Assembly (NCBI GenBank): GCA_035591015.1
Contig: JAXIUW010218730.1
Span: forward strand, 1 to 10,683
Source of the DNA: Cephalothrix simula
Lineage: Eukaryota > Nemertea > Palaeonemertea > Archinemertea > Cephalotrichidae
DNA: 10,683 nt
Reading direction: 5' to 3'
Positions 1 through 7,027 of the stretch are shown here, in pieces; the stretch's first letter is position 1; each line of letters starts with the position of its first letter. The translations under genes and the position numbers were made by a program. The notes beneath the pieces are model-generated. The model was not told the DNA's origin and did not search any database. It saw nothing but the letters and a program-made list of their open reading frames with translations.

Positions 1-451
1 TTCCTACGCTCAACGGGTTATTAGAATACTGATACCACTTGTACCGATCGTTCAAAATAGTCAGGCAACCTAAAACGCACTCGTTCTGTACATGCTGGGT
101 AAACATCTGTTCAAATTCCTTGTAGCTAAGCCGTAACTTCGTCCGATCGCTTACCAACCAGCCGTGTTGCTGTTCGTGTCCCTTAAACCATTCGTTCATG
201 CGGTTTATAGCAGTTTTCATGCTCGCAACCGAAAGAAACCCCTTCGTATCGCTGAACAGTATGTGTTTCGACCAGTTGGCAAATCCTTGGCATGCTTCAG
301 TGCATATGAAATAGGCCTCGAAGAAACGGTCTTCGTTCAGCAAGGTTTGGATGTAATTTACATCGACGTCCTTATTGTAAATCGCATTTCCTTCCCGTAT
401 AAACTCTGCTACCATAATACGAACCGCCAGGATAAAACGCGAGGTGTCCAT
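1..451 (-). CDS. Partial intronless reading frame of unknown function (3' end off window)
   Basis: An open frame of at least 150 codons runs leftward from an ATG at 451-449 to the window edge without a stop. The start is chosen because an in-frame TGA lies two codons upstream and the context (AGG before ATG, G after) is a good animal initiation context; a second in-frame ATG is at 415-413. The sequence is visibly richer in G+C and more codon-like than the AT-rich DNA to its right. The predicted product is soluble-looking, with no signal peptide or membrane segment. It has many aromatic residues, several Cys, and stretches such as ANWSKHILFSD (about residues 58-68) and MNEWFKGHEQQHGWLVSDR (about 84-102). 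I recognise no domain. It could be a single-exon host gene, a large DNA transposon gene or an integrated viral gene; the sequence does not decide. The opposite-strand frame at 164-475 is its antisense shadow. Confidence 0.72.
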   Translation of the reverse strand, partial: MDTSRFILAVRIMVAEFIREGNAIYNKDVDVNYIQTLLNEDRFFEAYFICTEACQGFANWSKHILFSDTKGFLSVASMKTAINRMNEWFKGHEQQHGWLVSDRTKLRLSYKEFEQMFTQHVQNECVLGCLTILNDRYKWYQYSNNPLSVG

Positions 452-494
452 CCTTCAAGGGTGTCCGCGGCTTAAATGTGTCCGATGTTAAACT
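444..494. repeat. Three 17-nt units beginning GTGTCC, over the start of the left-edge gene
   Basis: The hexamer gtgtcc occurs at 444, 461 and 478, an exact 17-nt period, and the second and third units share more bases (gtgtccg, then ttaaa). On the minus strand this gives three GGACAC boxes, the last overlapping the predicted ATG at 451. They may be 5' leader or promoter-proximal boxes, or a decayed minisatellite. Confidence 0.45.
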
Positions 495-1180
495 GGCGCT
501 AATGTTTTATTTTTAACCAATTGCTAGCATTTAAAAGGAAAGTTTTAGCATTTGCACGATGACAATCGCAATGTATACGAGTTAGACAGTGTTTCTCTCA
601 ACCCGAGAATCATGTATCGCCTTGTTAACGAATGTGTGGAAATTTAGTCATGTAAAATGATTTCCACAAACGTATGTAATCGTATTCGCAAACAAAGAAC
701 CAGACTATAATAAATTCAGTATTGATAGATGGTATGAAAATTTTATTGCTGTCGATGATAATGAATTTTAATAAAATAATTTACTCATACTTTGGCAATG
801 AAAATGTATCGGACACTGCTAATCTTACGAAGTTTGTACACTGTTTCATTGAAATAGCATTAGTCGATACTCACAGCACCATCTGTGATCTACCGGTGGC
901 GGAAATCGGAACTAAATTACTGTAGCAGCCATTTTGTTTTTTTGGCAGTCAGGGACCACACCCCTTGGCCAAAATCGAAGAAGGAGGCCTCCGTTCAACA
1001 AAAGGACCTCAATTCGTGATCAGTCACACCCGAATTTATTTAGGCGGTTTGACCTTTTTCACCTATACACTTTGAACCCACCCCTATGGAAATATAATGA
1101 GTAAAATTATATATTCCATAATGAAATGTAAAACCTCTAATACATTTGTATAGGAAATGGCCGCCGTTTTGTCGAAATTT
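484..1180. other. Intergenic AT-rich DNA, no gene seen
   Basis: No convincing coding frame or RNA gene is visible. The 67-codon frame at 722-925 has no recognisable protein character. A short inverted repeat (gtggaaat ... atttccac, about 637-668) and a palindromic aggaggcctcc near 983 are the only structures noted. Confidence 0.5.
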
Positions 1181-1229
1181 GCTACTGGTAGTGCAATCAG
1201 TTATGACGTATGATTGCACTACCAGTAGC
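1181..1229. repeat. Perfect 19-bp inverted repeat (hairpin, 11-nt loop)
   Basis: The arm 1181-1199 (gctactggtagtgcaatca) is perfectly complementary to 1211-1229, around the loop gttatgacgta. A few more partly matching bases extend the stem outward, and a second small palindrome (ccactctggtgg) follows at about 1241-1252. The structure resembles a miniature inverted-repeat element or a remnant of one. No target duplication was found. Confidence 0.8.
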
Positions 1230-1261
1230 GAACTACTAGCGCCACTCTGGTGGTTTAATTT

Positions 1262-1810
1262 GGAACTACTCATACAAAACTTCTGGGAGACAACTAATGC
1301 TCATTTGGGCTTGTAAAAAATCCGTATAATGGCAAGACGCATGTTTATCGTTAGCTGCATTCTATTAGCCTTTTGTTTGACTCCGTGCTGGACATTTTGT
1401 CCAACTTTCATAAAAAAAACTGTAACCAAATTAACATTGCTTTGACAAATAGTTAATTAGTATCTAAGAGTACATTTTTTAATTTGATGAACAAAAGAAC
1501 ACAGTGTAGTGATAGTAATTTTCAATCATATAATAAAAATAACAATAAAAATAATTATATACATTAATTTTAAAGAAATAATTAAGGTATATATATATAT
1601 ATATATATGTTTTTAAAAACAAGTTTTCATTGCATCATATGAGACAGTTTTTGTTGAGGTAAATAAAATCACATCTAAAAATGGTATTTCTCCAAAAAAT
1701 AAAAGAGACATAAGTTTTTCAAAAATATCATAGAGCTATCTTGGAAAAGTTTCCTCCGTTTCGCATTGATGCCAACAGTTCTTAGCTACAGACTGGATAG
1801 CATTTCATGA
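1262..1810. other. AT-rich intergenic stretch with a (TA)n microsatellite
   Basis: There is no coding frame of interest. A pure TA run of about ten units lies at 1588-1608. The rest is low-complexity A/T-rich sequence. Confidence 0.6.
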
Positions 1811-1919
1811 ATTCACTTTAAGTATAAAAAAGACTAAAATTGCATAACAAACAAAAGAGCTTATCTAAAAAGAAAAGCAGTGACAGTTTGTGGTATTTAA
1901 GATTGGGTTTTGTCAAGTA

Positions 1920-2036
1920 TCTTAACATATTTGGGATAAAATTTTCTTTTTTATTATCTATTTTTCGAATTACAAGATTTTTGTCAAAATGACATTCTAA
2001 AGGATAAACAAAAAACACGTAATGTTCCAATTCATT
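1920..2036 (-). pseudogene. Decayed fragment of the neighbouring tyrosine recombinase
   Basis: The minus-strand translation contains ECHFDKNLVIRKID...FIPNML, matching ECKFGENLIIEKMD...WIPNML of the intact recombinase exon (DNA 3115-3236) in order and spacing. DNA identity is obvious over about 90 bp, for example a shared acatatttgggat at the end of the matching block. The similarity extends weakly upstream (ELEHYVFF against QIVQHVIV). Only about 40 codons are represented and no catalytic region is present, so this is a relic of a local duplication. It lies inside a spurious longer frame (1818-2198) that should not be annotated as a gene. Confidence 0.75.
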
Positions 2037-2078
2037 GACTTTTAGTATATAAAAAAAAATTGCACAAATACTAAAGAG

Positions 2079-2084
2079 TTTATT
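2079..2084 (-). terminator. Candidate poly(A) signal for the recombinase transcript
   Basis: The minus strand reads AATAAA here, 71 nt past the stop codon, giving a short 3' UTR. A second AATAAA lies at 1954-1949. The choice is by position only. Confidence 0.5.
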
Positions 2085-2154
2085 TTTAACGAAAAGCTGT
2101 GAAACTTTGTGGTATTCAAGATTAGTTAAGATAACAAATTGCTCCATGAAAATC

Positions 2155-3657
2155 TTAAAGTGAATCCCTGAACTTTCGTTTCCTTTGATTATTTTCAATT
2201 ACTGTTGGCCTGTTCAGATCTTCATCCAAAAGTTCCTCACCAGTCATTACTTTGTAAACCAAAGAGCTAACACGAGCCATATTTGCGTCTGCATTGCCAA
2301 CATCATAAACCTGGGATTGCATTCTCTGACTGTGCTTCATCAGGCTGGCTAAATCTTTCTCATTTTCTGCCCCTAGATTTAGTTGGAGAATTATGGAAAC
2401 AATTGACTTGCGCATTAATGTGCAACTGGCACGCATATCAGATTCGATTACTGATGCAAATTCGTAGGTTATGATATTTGCTACTTCGGACTGATTTATA
2501 GAACGTCCATTCCATGTAAGGAATACATCATCATTATCACAAATTCCATTTCTTCTAACAATTTCAGGGCGAATTTTGTCAACATATTTAACTAAACGCG
2601 AAAAATTGTCCTTTGATAAATTTAACGTTGCGGGCCCATACCGTTCTGCTGTCTTGTGTCTTTTAACTTTCATCACATGGTTGCTATTTTGTTGAATATT
2701 ATTCTTGGCAGTATTAACATCTTTGCAAGTTATATTAATAACAGGACCGGCCCTTGTGGCATTACATAGAACAATAATCATGACCAAATAATTCCGTATC
2801 AATGCATGTGATGTCATGTTAATTTTAATTTTACATGTTACTGCAGAATCAAGAATATGAATAGCATTCTCAGATCTTTTACCCTCCATATATAATTTAA
2901 CATGCTTCACTGTGATCACGTTTTTGCTATGTTCCACTTTTTTTTCATGGCTACGAACTGCTATCAATTTATTTAAGCTAGATATCCAGTTATTAACATG
3001 AGAGCAAACAACACTTTCCACTTCTTTTGACACATACACTTTTTTTTTCATTGTTGCCCATGACAGAAATTTCTTTAAGTCCAATAGGTAATTCTTAACA
3101 GTACTCGCTTGTTTGTCTTTTAACATATTTGGGATCCAATCTTGCTCGATTTTATCCATTTTTTCAATTATAAGATTTTCGCCAAATTTACATTCAATTT
3201 CATGTAATAGCACAATAACATGTTGAACTATTTGATTAGTACATGTTTTTGATTTCATACCACCTCCAAAAGACATTAGCCATTTCTGAAAGTTTTCGAT
3301 TTCACTCTTTATGTCCTGAGAAAAATGCTGGTAGCCACATGAATCACTTATATCTTCAACATCCTCTTCATCAGAACATTCATCTTCATTATATAAATAG
3401 ACATCCATGTCATTTCCTTCTTCACCAAAATTATCTTCTTTATTTAAGTCAATTATAGAAATTTTTTCATCAAATTTTTCTTGAAAATTTGAAGAGGTAA
3501 GACACAATTTTTTGACTTTCTGCAGATAAAAATTAAACTCCTTTTGATTTTTTCTAAGTTCTTGATGTGTTCCTGCATTTTTTAAGTGTTTGTCAGGACG
3601 CTTAACGATAGCATTACACTCTGGTACAGGGCATAGATATTTTATTTCTTCTTCCTG
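2155..3657 (-). CDS. Terminal exon: C2H2-like zinc finger + Crypton-type tyrosine recombinase
   Basis: A single 500-codon open exon ending in TAA at 2157-2155. It begins at an acceptor (TTTATATTTTCAG then CAGGAAG; the tandem CAGCAG allows start 3657 or 3654), phase 0, compatible with exon 7157-7028, for a total of about 542 aa. Using that numbering, a zinc finger C51-x4-C56-x9-H66-x6-H73 comes first. An acidic linker (about 112-150) follows, then an N-terminal helical DNA-binding part with WLMSFGGG near 168-175. The tyrosine-recombinase core comes last, with Arg344 (ATRAGP), a likely Lys377 (HKTAERYGPA), Arg458 (TLMRKS), His484 and Tyr493 (MKHSQRMQSQVYDV). The His-to-Tyr distance is the canonical nine positions. 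The box II His normally three residues before the second Arg is Thr here. No in-frame ATG precedes residue 126, so the zinc finger needs an upstream exon. DNA strand cleavage and rejoining is the family reaction; activity here is unproven, and a domesticated DNA-binding role is possible. Confidence 0.85.
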   Translation of the reverse strand, partial: QEEEIKYLCPVPECNAIVKRPDKHLKNAGTHQELRKNQKEFNFYLQKVKKLCLTSSNFQEKFDEKISIIDLNKEDNFGEEGNDMDVYLYNEDECSDEEDVEDISDSCGYQHFSQDIKSEIENFQKWLMSFGGGMKSKTCTNQIVQHVIVLLHEIECKFGENLIIEKMDKIEQDWIPNMLKDKQASTVKNYLLDLKKFLSWATMKKKVYVSKEVESVVCSHVNNWISSLNKLIAVRSHEKKVEHSKNVITVKHVKLYMEGKRSENAIHILDSAVTCKIKINMTSHALIRNYLVMIIVLCNATRAGPVINITCKDVNTAKNNIQQNSNHVMKVKRHKTAERYGPATLNLSKDNFSRLVKYVDKIRPEIVRRNGICDNDDVFLTWNGRSINQSEVANIITYEFASVIESDMRASCTLMRKSIVSIILQLNLGAENEKDLASLMKHSQRMQSQVYDVGNADANMARVSSLVYKVMTGEELLDEDLNRPTVIENNQRKRKFRDSL

Positions 3658-3935
3658 CTGAAAATATAAATAGAAATATGTGACCTTTCAAGTTAAAATT
3701 ACCAAAATTTATGGTGAAATATTTAAATTAATGATGTCATCACTTTTTGAGTATGTCACCTATTCGTGAAATCAATAATTTTGCTAATCCTGGTTAATAA
3801 AAGAACATGCAGTATTGATTACTGTTCATTACTAATTTTTCTTTATATACTTTGCATTTAAAAATGATATAATTATCATATTTTAGAACAGGAGGACCAG
3901 GTTGAAAGATCACATATTTCTATATACATTTTCAG
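3658..3935. mobile_element. MITE-like element with 34-bp terminal inverted repeats; left end forms the recombinase-exon acceptor
   Basis: The left arm 3658-3691 and the reverse complement of 3902-3935 agree at 31 of 34 positions, both beginning CTGAAAAT and containing ATAGAAATATGTGA. There is no coding capacity. On the minus strand the left terminus reads ATTTTCAG and is exactly the predicted splice acceptor of the recombinase exon; the right terminus offers a similar acceptor on the plus strand. No clear target-site duplication was found. Part of the arm (atgtgacctttcaagttaaaat) recurs in the element at 5678-6085. Confidence 0.8.
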
Positions 3936-4005
3936 AAGTAAAAAATAAAACAGTGGAGCAAAATTATTATGAATATTAATTTGAAAAAAAGAAAAATGAT
4001 GGATA

Positions 4006-4011
4006 TTTATT
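4006..4011 (-). terminator. Candidate poly(A) signal for the SANT-like isoform
   Basis: AATAAA on the minus strand, about 160 nt beyond the stop codon at 4175-4173. It lies before the inverted-repeat element and the recombinase exon, so this isoform could end here. Confidence 0.45.
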
Positions 4012-4172
4012 AAATAAGAACTCTGTTTTAGTCTTAAGTTTAAGATGTGGTATGGAGAAAATTCACTTAAGAAACTAAATGAAATCTAAGATTAAGTAAC
4101 ACTCATTTGTCTTAACGGAATATAATTTTAAACTCTAAATATGTACACAAAAGAAATTCCCTGCATAAATGA

Positions 4173-4570
4173 CTATTCAATTCTTCGAAGCATATCATAA
4201 ATATCTTTCAAAGCATTAGAAGAATCAATATTTCCCAGATAATTTTCAGTTTCTCTTAATAGAGGACGATTTTCTGACACAAATTCACGCACCAAGGCCA
4301 TTTTTATTTTTTTTGAATCAATTTGTTCTTGAAAAACATTTTTTAGTTCGTTTCGGACATTCTCCGGCCATCTTTCTCTTCTGTTTCTTTTTTTCTTTAT
4401 TCTTATTAATTTGTTGGTGTTAGAATCATCAGTTACCAATTTTGGTCTTTTTGAAGAACTGTAGTCAACATCGCCTGAGTGTGAAAATTTTCTTTTTTCG
4501 CGTTCCTCGCAGTCAACTTCCATTTTTTCAAATTCAAAATCACTTCCATCATTAGTCGAGTTGTCATCAC
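4173..4570 (-). CDS. Terminal exon: acidic segment, basic NLS-like stretch, SANT-like C-terminal domain
   Basis: The exon starts after the acceptor AATTTACAG (4571) in phase 1, which exactly accepts the phase-1 donor of exon 5260-4822, and ends with a stop at 4175-4173. With exons 7153-7028 and 5260-4822 the coding length is 963 nt, giving 320 aa. This part starts at residue 189. It has an acidic region, SSSKRPKL, then IRIKKKRNRRER (about 244-255), resembling nuclear localisation signals. A C-terminal helical domain starting at Trp256 (WPENVRNELKNVF ... ALKDIYDMLRRIE) follows. This matches, from memory, the Trp-led SANT/Myb-like tail found at the end of zinc-finger/recombinase proteins of molluscs and fish, normally located after the recombinase domain. 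Here it is on a different exon, 5' of the recombinase exon. A DNA- or protein-binding nuclear role is inferred. Confidence 0.78.
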
Positions 4571-4821
4571 CTGTAAATTCATTTTCAATAATACAGTACA
4601 GTAATCTATACTGTACACATGTACAACTGTACATTGGTGTAAGATGTACATCGATATAAAGTTAAAAAAGAGCAGTGATGTGATCCTATTGGGCATGAGG
4701 TCATGAATTAATGTTATTATGTTTAAAAGCGAGGCCAATCGGTTGATGGGGTGTACATTTTATATTGATGTACACCTTATTTCAATATACATGTGGACAA
4801 TTGTATATTACTGTACTTTAC
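4571..4821 (-). other. Predicted 251-nt intron, almost entirely an inverted-repeat element
   Basis: The donor is ATG|GTAAAGT at 4821 and the acceptor TTTACAG at 4571, both phase 1. Reading through without splicing meets a stop after GKVQ. Removing the intron joins two exons that give a 963-nt frame divisible by three. Nearly all of the intron is the element described at 4591-4821. Confidence 0.78.
4591..4821. mobile_element. MITE-like foldback element with flanking direct repeat, forming the intron
   Basis: The ends are inverted copies sharing AGTACAGTAAT (left from 4595, right ending 4817). Inner arms 4645-4660 and 4759-4774 pair at 15 of 16 positions, and the intervening arm sequence is also related. 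The flanks carry a direct repeat: cattttcaata at 4580-4590 and cattttcatta at 4822-4832, perfect for the first 8 bp and 10/11 overall, as expected of a target-site duplication. Internal hairpins occur at 4596-4616 (8-bp stem) and 4752-4774. TGTACA occurs six times. There are no coding sequences. Confidence 0.78.
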
Positions 4822-5260
4822 CATTTTCATTAGATAAACTTTTCTCTTCATCAACATTGTCATCATCATCATTATCTATTTTTTGTGTTGAACAATCACG
4901 AGCACAGTCATCAACATCATTACCATCATGGATGCAATTTTTATCATTCACATTTTTCATTTCAATATCCTCATCACCAATGGGAATAATTTTGGGTACA
5001 CAAACTTCATCATTTACAGCTAACAATTTGTCATTTTCATCATCCGCAGAACTTTTGTTGATTACACGAACAATATAATCTTCCTGTGTTGATAGAAATC
5101 GTTGTATTTGCTGTGTTGTTAGATTGCTGTGTCTTTTTATTTTTAAGTGCATATCCAAACGCTTTACAAATGACTTGCAGTTCTGCACAGGGCATTGATA
5201 TTGTTTAATCACTGATGTAACTGGTGGGGCTGCTTGAATATGGTCTTCTATTTGGAGTGC
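4822..5260 (-). CDS. Internal exon: second C2H2-like zinc finger and acidic linker
   Basis: The acceptor ATTATTTTAG precedes 5260 (phase 0) and the donor ATG|GTAAAG follows 4822 (phase 1). With exon 7153-7028 it encodes residues 43-188 of a 320-aa protein. A zinc finger C65-x4-C70-x9-H80-x5-H86 (CPVQNCKSFVKRLDMHLKIK) is paralogous to the finger in the recombinase exon: both follow CPVxxCxxxVKRxDxHLK. A long Asp/Glu/Asn-rich linker follows, ending DNDDDDNVDEEKSLSNEN. No in-frame ATG lies before the finger, which supports use of the upstream exon. The finger probably binds DNA in the nucleus. Splicing from this exon to the recombinase exon would shift frame and quickly stop, so this exon and the recombinase exon appear mutually exclusive. 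Confidence 0.8.
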
Positions 5261-5677
5261 CTAAAATAATTTATCTTCTAGTCAACATTGCCCCTTGTTT
5301 ATATGTGTATATTTTATGGTAATCACCTAAAAGCTTACTTTCTGTCCAAATTAAGCAAGATAAGTTTTTTGAACGTCCGTATCAAATGTGATTAAGCGCA
5401 ATAGGATTTGCGATTTTTAGATCACTTTCCCACAGCATATTTTTTGAATATTTTCTTCGTTAAAATTAATATGTTACAATTGTTAAGAAATATATATTCC
5501 TAGAATATGTTCCTTATCATAGTACAGATTAAAATATTTTTATTCAACACATCCCTTAGGAATTAAAAATTTACGTCATTTTCATTGAATTAAAAAAGGC
5601 TTATTTAAAAATCTGGAGTACAGTATGATAAAATAGTTAAGTTCTACAGACACAGAAGATGATTTTTTTCATTCTAT
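5261..5677. other. Intron sequence, no further feature seen
   Basis: This is part of the first coding intron (7027-5261), AT-rich, with no reading frame or repeat that I could support apart from the elements listed separately. Confidence 0.55.
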
Positions 5678-6085
5678 TAGCACCCTTTTTGTGATTAGGT
5701 GAAAAATGTGATCTTTCAAGTTATAAAATCGACATGTTTGGACGCTTAGAATTGTGACAACAGGTCAAATTTGGATGTTGATTTTCCAGAAAGAACTCAA
5801 ATAAATTGAACTTATCAAAGTTGGTCTATATTGTATACACCTTGATCAAAATTATTGGTTCCAGGAAATCGGTGACGAAAGCAAAACGTGGTGACGCCAT
5901 CAATTTAAATGACGTTTCAGTAAAAATCAGGACGTCCGAACCTGTCGATTTTAACTTGAAAGGCCACATATAGGATGTTAGAGGGATTTCTTGTGACAAA
6001 AATGATCAAAAACAGGTAGGAAATTGATTTTTTGATATCATCAAAATATATCAAAAGCAAATAAAGTTTTTCAAAAAGGGTGCTA
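5678..6085. mobile_element. MITE-like element, TIR GCACCCTTTTTG, flanked by TA
   Basis: Terminal repeats tagcaccctttttg (5678-5691) and caaaaagggtgcta (6072-6085) are perfect complements over 14 bp. Reading the outermost TA as the target duplication fits a Tc1/mariner-type insertion. A second, subterminal inverted repeat pairs 5706-5744 with about 5932-5970 (atgtg.yctttcaagtta..aaatcgac). The element is about 408 bp with no coding frame, and lies in the intron upstream of exon 5260-4822. Confidence 0.75.
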
Positions 6086-6104
6086 GTAATATGTTAGTTA
6101 CAGT

Positions 6105-6550
6105 ACATCCAGGTAACATTGATCGTCCCTTGCAAGGGATATTAGAAGCTCCCTTACAAATTTAGAACGTCCTTTACGTCCCTTCTCTTATTGTGACCTA
6201 ATTTTGGGCATATTGTGAATGGTATCATATATTTTGATGTATACGAATATTTTTTATCATTTTGCATGAGATGACCATCATAATACGATCTGGAACGAGG
6301 ATTTCACACAAGGGACGTTCTAATTTGGACTTCCCTTAAGGGAGCTTCTAAATTAGAATGCCCCTTGTGTCAAACATAGCATGGTGCTCATCTCATGCAA
6401 AATGATAAAAAATATTCGTATACATCAAAATATATGATACCATTCACAATATGGTCCAAAATTAGGTCAAAAAAGAGAAAGGACTTTCTATTTAGAACGT
6501 CCTTTGCTTCTAATGTCCCTTGCAAGTGATGATCGATGTTACCTGGGTGT
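6105..6550. mobile_element. 446-bp foldback element with a 65-bp perfect internal arm pair
   Basis: The outer arms share ACAYCCAGGTAACATYGATC (6105 onward and the reverse complement ending 6550). The inner arms 6210-6274 and 6388-6452 are perfect inverted copies over 65 bp, continuing outward with one indel and one mismatch through cctaattttgg. The centre (about 6311-6370) is itself a hairpin around tcccttaaggga, and cgtcccttgcaaggga-type motifs recur. No open frame is present. The near-identity of the arms indicates recent insertion or arm homogenisation. Transcribed as intron, it would fold into a long double-stranded RNA stem. Confidence 0.88.
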
Positions 6551-7027
6551 GATGCAGGTTAATTATCTATAATATTTTATCATGAAATTTAACTTTTATC
6601 AATTAAACAAAAAACTCAAAAAGGGCCAAAGGTTTAAATCAAACTTGGCCTTTGTTTGGATCAAAATATCAATAAAGGATAACTTTTTTCAAAAATAGTC
6701 TATCATTACAATTTTAACATATTAAAAAGTGGCTTTCAAAATATGCGTTATAATATCATATTGATTCATTGAATTTATTGGAAATCCCCAATTAATTTTG
6801 ATAACAGTTTTGGTACTAAAATTTTCTGCTATCAAAAAAATGGCATTAGTTATCACTGGAGAGACAGGAAATATATTTAAAAAAAATGCAAATTCACCTT
6901 TTTTATCTCAGGGACAGTTGAATTCAATATTCAAATGGTCACATATAAAACGCATTGTATTTGAAAATTGATAGCAAAAGGTTTGAGAGCGAACAAAATT
7001 ATTTACATTACATTATATGTGCTTTAC
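6551..7027. other. Intron sequence with a short hairpin
   Basis: This is the 5' part of the coding intron. A partial inverted repeat (gggccaaaggttt ... aaacttggcc, about 6625-6652) is present; otherwise it is AT-rich with no feature I can support. Confidence 0.5.

Larger units (their letters stand above)
1811..2165. repeat. Small repeat cluster bounded by a 12-bp inverted repeat
   Basis: The ends are inverted: attcactttaag at 1811-1822 and cttaaagtgaat at 2154-2165, with further partial matching into the flanks. Inside, a segment at about 1818-1918 recurs imperfectly at about 2036-2124. Both contain tttgtggtatt(t/c)aagatt and aaagag(c/t)ttat, and on the minus strand both read like NLxYHKxSxLF. 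The two copies flank a recombinase-like fragment. The right inverted-repeat arm overlaps the stop codon of the recombinase gene. Confidence 0.6.

Noticed and set aside
164-475. Plus-strand 103-codon frame
   Set aside because: Antisense to the better-supported minus-strand frame from 451 to the edge; its sequence has no domain character.
1236-1255. CTCF-like site (ccaccagagtggcgc on the minus strand)
   Set aside because: It resembles the consensus only with a one-base insertion and is palindromic; a chance or element-end sequence is as likely.
1818-2198. Minus-strand 126-codon frame as a gene
   Set aside because: It is a chance open stretch across duplicated segments and a recombinase relic; it overlaps the recombinase 3' end.
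3243-3458. Plus-strand frame within the recombinase exon
   Set aside because: Antisense shadow of a conserved coding exon.
4433-4738. Minus-strand 101-codon frame
   Set aside because: Overlaps the SANT-like exon in another frame and crosses the element-derived intron.
4719-5078. Plus-strand Ser-rich 119-codon frame
   Set aside because: Antisense to the acidic linker of the minus-strand zinc-finger exon; Asp/Glu codons read backwards give Ser/Phe.
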